A DNA stretch of 64,000 nucleotides. Source: Escallonia rubra. Lineage: Eukaryota > Streptophyta > Magnoliopsida > Escalloniales > Escalloniaceae. The stretch spans positions 678,596 through 742,595 of the forward strand of contig JAVXUO010001548.1 of assembly GCA_033065855.1 (NCBI GenBank), written 5' to 3'. Both the position numbers and the translations under genes were made by a program. How positions within the stretch are numbered: position 1 is the first letter of the stretch; each line of letters opens with the position of its first letter. The notes beneath the pieces are model-generated. The model saw only the letters and a program-made list of their open reading frames with translations, was not told where the DNA came from and made no database searches. Below are positions 56,201 through 64,000 of this stretch, in pieces.

Positions 56201-59200
56201 TTGAACCATTGTTGCCATCGATAAAGTCTTATTTGACTAACATCTCTTAGGTCTCTCTTTAGGAAAGCTTTAAAACACCTATTATTTGTTCTAATAAGGA
56301 AGTGTTCTGAAACTAGAAATATGTAAAAAGATTTTATGCCACGTTTTATACCTAAAACTCTTTTTCGTTTATGTGATACCAAGTTTCTGCATTCTTAAAG
56401 ATTCTACTTTAGTATCCACAGAACTGTTCTTCATTTTGATTAGAGGGTATTGCTTTTAGTACTGCACCCAACTATTTTCAGAAGCGTCGGTTTCTAAAAC
56501 TAGCTTGTCTCCTTCTTTAGGTAAGTTTAGTTTTGGCAGGGTTTTAACTTGACCTTTTATCCAACGAACATTTTGGATATCTTCATCTTCCCATATCTAT
56601 TTTCCTTTTTTAAGCTTTTTACTTAAGACTTCCGTTAGGGTTGATAAATGCGGGATGAATCTTCTCGCGTAATTAACAACTCGATAAATCTGTGAAGTTG
56701 CTTTACATCATTGATTTGTTCTGAAAATAGTTTTATTTTTTCAGATATGTGATCTTGAAGGACAATTTTTCTACCATCTTTTATTCTTAATCCTAGAAAG
56801 TTAACGGTGATTTGTTCTCATTCATATTTCTTTTGTGATAGTACCAATCCATGGCCAATGAATTCTTGTGCTTTGCTTTTTTAGATGATTTATGTGTTCT
56901 TCTTTAGTTTTTGAGAATACTAATATATCATCGATGTGCACTATACAGTAGCTCCGTGCTTTCTAAAAATGTTATCCATCCTTTTTTTAAATTAAGGTGA
57001 AGCATTTTTCAATCCGAATGGTGGCACATTTTTAACATATTTTTTATACTATCAAGACTAGTAATTTACTTTCCTTATTTGCATTGACAATGTTGGTTTA
57101 TTTCTTTAACCCAACTGTCATTTTATTTGGTTACTTCTTTGTTCAGTAACTCTTCTTTGGTTACTTCTTCTTCAAGTATCTTTTTTCATGAGGTTGTTTT
57201 GTTCTCTTCACCACACTGAGCTGCGTAGAGAGACTCACTCTTGATATGTTTTTGAATTTCTCCTAGTTTTTTTGGATGAAAACCAAATTTACATTTTTAA
57301 GCAGCATATTTTAACGACCGAATTTTTTGATATTGTATTTCAATATGAAACTCTTCCTGAATACATGGTAGATTTTTAGTTTGTTTTAGGAAAATATTTC
57401 CAATTAGAAAATCACCGTCTAAGGAGTCGAATTGGATTAATCCCTCTATAATGAACTGTTTTCCATTTATAATGACCGGAATATGATATGCTTCATATTC
57501 TGGCTCAAACTCATCTCCATTTGCCATTCGCATGCTCATGAGTTGATCTGTTTCGATCCATTTTTCAGAGGGTAAAATTCCTGATCGTGCATGGCAATAT
57601 GATGCTCCAGTATTTACTAAAGCATCTATTTTATAAGGGTAATAACCTTGAAAGTCAAAACTTAATTCTATATAAGAATTGTTTAGACTTACCGCCATCC
57701 GTTTATCATTCATTTTTTAGAGGTTCTTTTACCTCTGATAATACTCATAATATCTTGAATACCCTTTTCAAGCTCATCTTCTGTCAAGCCCTTTTCTTTA
57801 AGTCTCTTCTTGACAGTGTCATTTATTGATGTTGTAGTCATTACATGTATGGTTTTTACACGTGATGATATACTTCGTCTGATTGAAATGATAACTGTTT
57901 TGTATCCTATGATGTCTTTATCAGAACTTTCTTCTTCTTTGGTAGATTCTTCTACCATTTTTTCCTTTCCTTTGCTTATTGGATTTGTAGACGTGGAAGA
58001 TATAGAAGAGACATAGTGTCTCATTGGTTCTTCCAGGATTACAACATATTTATTTTCTCTAATATGCATGTGTTAGCTAATCCTTCTCCTATCACCCATT
58101 TTTTTGGCCATGATAGTTGCTTTGAATTTATCTTCCGCGCTTTTATTGCTCGGACTTACTTCTTGTTTGTTCAGATAGTTCTACTTCGCTGCTTAGCATT
58201 TTACTTAATGAATTTGTGGTATTTATCACTCTGTAGACTAGACGATATTGTACTGCAATATTTTTGCACACTTCTCGTAATTCGGTCATGCCTTAAGTCT
58301 GAATCATCAGTCCTAATGCTTTATTAAGATAAGAATTTTTAAGGATATGAAGCAGTTTGATGTAGTTTTAAACCAAACTGGTCCATTATACAAGTTACTT
58401 TGGATACCCCCTATTAGGGCTTTAATCAAAAGTTTTCCACCGATTGTCTATTGAACAACATATTACAAGTGTATCTCTGTCATCTATGAATAATGGACAA
58501 AGATTAACTTGTATCATACCAATATGGACATATTGATAACCTTCTTTAAGGTAATGTTGTGCCTTATTTGTCTTGAAGAGAGGAATGTCTAGTATTCTTT
58601 CTTCAGTTTGACCTACCGAGATTTCTCCTTAGAGATCTCTACATTCATCTTACTCCTGAACCTGAATATGGAGTTTTTTTTATATTTTTCCAACCTTGAT
58701 TTTAGGCATCTCTCAATGGTTTATAGTTGAACTGGGAGTTTCTTCCTTAAATGATGGACTCTGACTAATTATATTATTAAATAAGGGAATCATCTCTTCT
58801 TTATGGTCATATGTTTCTAACATCATGAGATCGTGCCTACGTCTTTTAAAGTTTTGTTTAAACTTTCTTCGTCATCTAATGTTATTTCATCGTCAGACTC
58901 GTAGCCATATTCTGAAACAAGTTCTTTTGCTTCGTCTTCAGAATCTGATTCGTATGTGGGCTCGTATCTTTATTCGGCGAATGAGAAAGCTCTTATATTT
59001 TCTTTTCTTTTCTTACTTGGACATTTATTTACATAATGCCTTTTTCGCCACATAATCAGCAACAATCATACTCTTCTGGTAATTTTCTTTTTGGACATGA
59101 AGATTTTTTATACGGAATATTAGATTTTTTTCTAATATATTTTCTCCATGATTTTGGTTTTTCTCTTGATGGATTAAATTTTCTTTTCTGAAACTTTTTC

Positions 59201-60710
59201 ATTTCTTCACATATCTTTTTTCGTTTTCAAACCTTTTTTTTTTCTTCGTGAAGTTTGGTTTCTTTTCGCGTCCATAGTTGTTTACCATGTTATCAACTTT
59301 AGAACAACAATCGTAACTCATATAAGCCTTTTTCATATCTTTTATTGCCTGTCCTTCAGTATAATATTTCGTTAGAACTTTTTCTACAACTGATATCCTT
59401 CCTCCTACAGAATCGCAAAGCATTCCGTCATTTCGTCATTTAGGAGTTTAACAGATTCTTTTCTACTAACTTGTCACATGGTTTAGGGAGTTTGACAATA
59501 AATTCTTTTTGCCAATGGAGGCTGCCTCTAAATTCTAACATGTAAAAATATTTTTTTAAATTCACAAGTGTAAATTTTGAAATAGTACACATCACATATT
59601 TATAGTTTGTCAAATTTGTGAAAATACTTTTTTCTTGAAAACCTATATTATTTATAGATATTTCGCAGAACTTTCGTTTGAGGTTATCTGCATAAAACAT
59701 TATCCATTCTTAAAAAATATTAAGCTTGCTCGGGTTTCAATTATCATTTTCTTATCTGCTATGCTATTCCAGAACCTAGCTGCGTTTTCTCGCAGGATTG
59801 CTCGAATAAAATATTTCATAACAAGTCTTTCTGTTAAATTACCACCTATTATGACAATTCTTAAGGCTTGTGCCTAATTAATGATTATTTTTTCAGTATT
59901 TGAAATACAATCGATATCAAGATATATGTCGTATTGATTTACGGGCTCATTTCTTCCATTCTTGGGGATAAATTCTTGTTTTAAATTTATCCTTATAGAG
60001 GCGTTATTAGATTTAGAATTTTTATCTAAATTTAATTCTGAGTTCTACGCTCCTACATAGTTTGAATCGATTTCTCCGCTTTATAAATTCATATCAGCAA
60101 ATGCCTTATTTACTTCTGATATGACTCTTTTTTTCTTCTTGTTTATATTGGTGTTCTTTTAAAACATCTGGATCTATTTCATCCATCATTTGTTTTTTTT
60201 CAATTATTTTTCTTTTTCTACTCTGTCTAAGTAGTCATTTATTATTTTTTCTCTTTCTTCTACACCCATTCCCTTTATGGGATCTTTGGTATCTTTTGAG
60301 CCACTCGAAAAGGGTTTTCTTTCGCTTTCGCTACCACTATATGTTATAACCTCTTCAAATACATAAGAAGTTTCATTGCTATAGTATTTGTTGGTAGTGA
60401 CTAGTGACATAACTTTCAAAGTTTGATAAGAAGTTATCTGAGTTTATGACGTAATTTTTACTTCATAATCCTTTATCTGAATGTCGTAATTCAGTTAATA
60501 TCTGATATGTTGTCTTGTTTAGAGTTTTACAGATATTCAAAGTTTCATGAGATACATCAATCATTTGATTTAATAATCCGGTTATTTTAATTTTTCTAAC
60601 TCCATGGTCTAGGTGTATAATTCATGTCATATGATTTAATAAACAAGGAATTTCTATGACCTTTTCGGTTGAATCTCGTTTATGATTATTAGGCTCTGAT
60701 ACCAGTTTTG
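53280..60710 (-). mobile_element. Endogenous caulimovirid (pararetrovirus) fossil
   Basis: Read on the minus strand, it starts with a primer site TGGTATCAGAGCC (60704-60692) matching initiator tRNA-Met. Parts follow in viral order: a coat-type zinc knuckle near 59030-59070 (GHYVNKCP-like), a movement-protein-like stretch near 58430-58540 (YVHIGMIQVNL), a retropepsin-type protease (57713-57297), reverse transcriptase with HIDDILVFS near 56920-56950, RNase H (56382-56011), and a further stretch to 53728. A TATAAAA at 53444-53438 could belong to the viral promoter. It is broken at many points (well over ten) and split by a MULE-like element (54467-55621). About 6.3 kb of viral sequence is present, close to family genome size. 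It appears old. Genus not assigned. Confidence 0.85.
54467..55621. mobile_element. MULE-like element (1155 bp) inside the caulimovirid
   Basis: The ends GGATTAAATGCACAGGAAAC match each other inverted for about 50 bp (with GGGGCC/GGGGTC and ACACGGAACACC/ACACGAAACACC variants). Flanks GACATTTTCC and GACATTTCC fit a 9-bp duplication in a T run, the Mutator size. The interior is C-rich with CACCAC repeats (54690-55000) and a (GA)n run near 55370-55398. No transposase. The interior GC content suggests captured genic DNA (Pack-MULE-like), but no protein family could be named. The frames at 54643-55005 and 55190-55618 are not supported as genes. Confidence 0.82.
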
Positions 60711-60829
60711 TATGACCAAATTCTCTTTTGGTCAGGAATGACATGTTCTAATCTTGAGAAGAGTCAATTTTAATCTTTTGAAAAGTATGATGTGTTTTAA
60801 GTGAAATGCTTATAAGTTGAGGGGCTGAA

Positions 60830-60889
60830 AATAAAATTAACCAGAGAGCTGGCAACTTAAGTTAAGTTGTCACTAGCAACGGATCAGCT

Positions 60890-60935
<46 letters not shown>

Positions 60936-61030
60936 TGCACACACGCATATTGTATATATATTGGAGCTGATCCATATCTAACGCTATAATTCTCCAACTC
61001 TGAGACCAAGAGTAGTGGTTAGTCCTTGCC
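60830..61030. mobile_element. Partial foldback copies around an (AT)n run
   Basis: GGCAACTTAAGTTAAGTTG...GGATCAGCTCC (60850-60892) is the right end of one copy, followed by (AT)n at 60893-60928. GGAGCTGATCC at 60964 starts another. A C run of about 15 lies at 61035-61049. Confidence 0.5.
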
Positions 61031-61217
61031 CCCTCCCCCCCCCCCCCCAGCCAATTGCCCTTGAATCCCTTTGCTTCTTAAGATCCCTTCGGTTCGTGGG
61101 CTTTTAAGCGCTACTAAGAATAGCGTTTAGAAGGGAAAATTTTGAAAAAAAGAAGTAATTAGGGTTGTCCGCGATCATGGACGGTCCAATGACAGTCCAC
61201 CTACATATGTATATATT

Positions 61218-61596
61218 GGGAGCCGATCCACAAAAGCTCTGGTAACTTAAACTAAGTACGTTGTCAATGCGATCTGACCGTCCATCCATCGTAGATGGAC
61301 GGGCTAGATCGAAGTTTTATTTAAGTTTTTTATTATCCGTTACATTATGTAGCGAGGGGGAAATCTGACCAAAATACCTCAAAAGAATTTAATGAGTTAG
61401 AGGAATTCGCAGGCAAATGGAGAAAAAGGGAGGGGGGGGGGGGGGGGGGTAAATAAACTTTGTCGTCCACTACATAATGTAGCGAAAACTGAGGTTTACT
61501 TATATATATATGGCGTGTCCATCCGCGATGGATGGACGATTACATAACACTGCTAACTTCGCTTAAGCCACCAACTTTATCAATTGATCAGCTCCC
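61218..61596. mobile_element. Foldback MITE (379 bp), whole
   Basis: The ends GGGAGCCGATC and (inverted) GGGAGCTGATC open arms of about 90 bp that include TAACTTAA, CCGTCCATCCATCG and its palindromic completion GATGGACG. Flanks TATATATT and TACATATT agree in 7 of 8 bases, suggesting an 8-bp duplication. A G run of about 18 (61433-61450) sits after GCAGGCAAATGG. The superfamily is uncertain (hAT or MULE). Confidence 0.7.
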
Positions 61597-61641
61597 TACA
61601 TATTTGTGTTTCTCTGTGTTGCTCGGCGTGCTCATATTATG

Positions 61642-61860
61642 TGCATTTTCTATTGTTTGGGTCAAACTTTGGAGCTAATTTGATTTTTTAGAAGATGCAA
61701 TTAAGGATTAAACTTTTTTCCACTGGTACTTATCTATTGCATTTGAGATCAAAGACTTTCATAACATCTGCAATTTTTATTGTTTGGGTCAAACTGTGGA
61801 GCTAAATAAGATCTTCTGAATGATATAATTGGGGATAAACTTTTTATCACTGGAGAGAAC
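61642..61860. repeat. Tandem duplication, about 127-bp spacing
   Basis: Two diverged copies share TATTGTTTGGGTCAAACT, TGGAGCTAA, GATATAATTGGGGATAAACT-like and CACTGG blocks. Non-coding. Confidence 0.75.
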
Positions 61861-62127
61861 TCTTTATTAGGTAGTCAGTGCTAAAAAAAAAAAACATATC
61901 AATCCAAGCTTTCTAGACAGACATATGTCAAAAAGTGTGAAAGGTGTTCCTTTTTCTCTTTTTTCTCTTTTTGTGAGAATGCACTTACAGTAGACTTCAA
62001 GTTGACTGTAAATTTCTTTTTTGAATTTGCACTCAACTATAAATTATTTGAAGTTGAATATTAGTTGTAAAATTTAAGAATAACGGCTACTTCTGCTCCT
62101 ATCATGACTATTTCAAGAAATTTTTAA

Positions 62128-62385
62128 ATGAGAACCATCTTAGTCCCCATTGGGGTAGTATCAAGAGTTGTAAGGTTGAGTAAGGCAAGAAAAAACGAGA
62201 GTTTGGACCTTAAAAGTATCTTGAAGCATCCACAACAGCTTCACCGAACCATTTTGTCACGTCTGGCATCAAATAAGGTATCGGATCTTCCAACAATAGT
62301 CGAACCCCAAAACAATTCTAATGATATTCAACCAGGAAATCCAAAAAGCACACTCGTAATAGGAAATCCAGCAACAGGAGGCTAG
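62128..62385 (+). other. Unrecognised 85-codon open frame
   Basis: The frame begins MRTILVPIGVVSRVVRLSKA and ends NPATGG. Residue variety is normal and there is no repeat under it. I recognise no family and no splice sites were assigned. It may be a gene fragment or chance. Confidence 0.25.
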
Positions 62386-62614
62386 TGTGTGAGAAAGAGA
62401 TTTGTGACTAGGGGCAGTCAATGAGGGATTTAGCATATTCGAAGGCAATTATAGCCGGCCTCAAATACGGAGTAGCTCTTTACTTTATTGCCATACTAAT
62501 TACTTGTCTTCTGTTTTTGTTGGTAATGATATTAATAACTAATCTAATATTGATTAGTTTGTTGTTTGAATACTTTATGGTTTAAAGTAGTTTCATCTTA
62601 AGGCCCATTTGGTT

Positions 62615-62957
62615 TGTGAAATCATCTAATTCAAAATTAATTGACAATTAGAGTAGAGGCTCTTAAAGCTTATATATTAAACTATTAATTATTTTTTGTC
62701 CTATGTGAAATTTATATATCTTAACACATCCCCTCACGTGTGGTCAAACTTCTTTTGAGTAGGCTTAGAACTTGAAGAATTAGACTGTATGGCGGTAGAT
62801 GAATCAATTTTTTTTATTGTCGGCTTGACCTTGATCGAGCATCATCTAAAAGCATTCAATTCAAAATTAATTGGCAATGATAGGAGTGGCCCGTAAGGCT
62901 TACACATACTGAAGTATTATTTACTATTTGCGTGAGCTGAGATTTATATCTCCCAAG
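62615..62957. mobile_element. TRIM-like element, second copy of the family at 190-986
   Basis: The first repeat is 62615-62726 (112 bp, TGTGAAATCATCT...TCTTAACA). The middle begins CATCCCCTCACGTGTGG. The second repeat lies at about 62846-62957 (AAAGCATTCAATTCAAAATT...GATTTATATCTCCCAAG). Block order matches the copy at the left edge of the window. Fossil, no coding part. Confidence 0.55.
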
Positions 62958-63035
62958 ATGGTTCATAGTTTGTAGGTTGTTATTGACGCAATCAATGGCC
63001 TAATCGAGAAAATAATGTGTTTGGTTCATCGTTTA

Positions 63036-63809
63036 TAGCCGATTTGCGAGTTTTGAGACGAGAGAAAGAAAAGAAAGGAAGAGAAGGGAAAAGAAGCGAA
63101 GTGAAGACAATTATCGTTCCTCTTTTTTGTGAGTTTAAGGGAGAAAAGAATGTGTCATTCTTTTCTCTTGTTTGTGAGTTCAGCAGAAAAGAAAAGAAAA
63201 GACACATGATTACGTATATACCCTTATACTGCATTGTGATAATTCTAACAAAGATTATGAATGTAGGATCCTAAAAAAAACATGATTTTGTTGGTAAAAC
63301 AATTTAGTTATCGATAAATCATACAAAATACATATCATACTAATGTCATAAGCCTTACATAGTTGATTAATTTCATCATGTAAAAAACAAAAATAGCCAT
63401 GAGTTCTCGACAAGCATCCCAACATCTAAATCTAATTAATGTCACACCAAAAACAAAATAATCAGTTATGAGTCAACTCTAACATCTAAAACAATCACTT
63501 AATTGTAAATAAAGTGATAAGCTTCCATAAGAAACCTTAAAACCTAGAAGTCATTCAAAATTTAGTCTTCATTGTCTCAAGGGTAATATGGACATTAGTG
63601 AAATGTTACTAATGAGAGTTTCCTTTCTCTCTGTTTCTTCCCAATCTTGGGAGGAAAGATTTAGAGACCAAAGAAGCTCAAACTTTCCTCCCATTTCTCT
63701 TCTTTTCTCTCCTTAAAAAAACTCACAAACTAAAGAAAAGGGAGGAAAGTAGCCACTTTCCTTTCTTTTCCTTCCCTTTCTCTCCTAAAAAAAACTCGCA
63801 AACAAGCTA
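63036..63809. mobile_element. PIF/Harbinger-like element (774 bp), inverted relative of 46204-47137
   Basis: The ends TAGCCGATTTGCGAG and (inverted) TAGCTTGTTTGCGAG are flanked by TTA at 63033-63035 and 63810-63812. The interior carries ATGAGTCAACTCTAACATCT and AATCTAATTAATGTC, the inverse of blocks in the 46.2-kb element. The overlapping open frames at 62992-63274 are element sequence. Confidence 0.82.
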
Positions 63810-64000
63810 TTAGTCCGTTATGGTCATTATGATGTAATTCCAGACACGCACAAGGGTTTTTTTTTTCATTTCGCCACCCAGAGGTATTTTTTTCATTACA
63901 TCTAACTCCGTAACAAAAATTAACGTTGAAATATCATATTTATTCTCTTCTTTAAGTGTTTTTGTGAACAACTATGATACAAACAAAGAAAATAATTCGA

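Overview
This window looks like nuclear DNA of a dicot plant. It is AT-rich, its two intact host genes have plant-type introns and belong to a plant bHLH clade, and nearly everything else is plant mobile DNA: Copia and Gypsy LTR elements, TRIMs, CACTA, MULE, hAT, PIF/Harbinger-like and Stowaway elements, tRNA-derived SINEs and an endogenous caulimovirid. I do not call a genus. All calls come from reading the sequence; no database search was run.

Host genes. Two bHLH transcription factor genes of the subgroup IVa type (relatives of Arabidopsis NAI1/bHLH18/19/25, Medicago TSAR and Catharanthus BIS) lie head to tail on the minus strand at 1578-3813 and 36090-42627. They share one architecture: a 12-codon first exon, a long acidic/Ser-rich exon ending inside the bHLH loop, a helix-2 plus ACT-like exon, and a very short last exon. 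All junctions are phase 0. They are most simply a tandem duplicate pair, now about 32 kb apart.

Between them (about 4.7-35.6 kb) is a nested pile of elements. A Copia element runs from 14876 to 35600, with LTRs at both ends and near-matching 5-bp flanks. Inside it is a Gypsy derivative (about 19.3-29.5 kb) that itself holds a CACTA fragment, a second Copia fragment, a MITE, a CCCTAATTA-like array and two SINEs. The Copia 3' LTR was then split by a 5.2-kb CACTA element (30105-35283) carrying a piece of a host ankyrin-repeat gene. Upstream lie Gypsy LTR-like DNA (about 7.4-12.8 kb), a minus-strand Copia gag-protease fossil and two TRIMs.

Right of the second gene (43-64 kb) no intact host gene was seen. 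There is a G-rich minisatellite, two PIF/Harbinger-like elements in opposite orientation, a Tourist-like MITE, a 265-bp tandem repeat, a Copia LTR, two adjacent Stowaway MITEs, foldback elements with G-tracts, and a broken endogenous caulimovirid (about 53.3-60.7 kb, minus strand) split by a 1.16-kb MULE-like element.

The genes act together only in the sense that the two bHLH proteins may bind the same G-box/E-box sites. A G-box beside the TATA box of the first gene makes auto- or cross-regulation possible.
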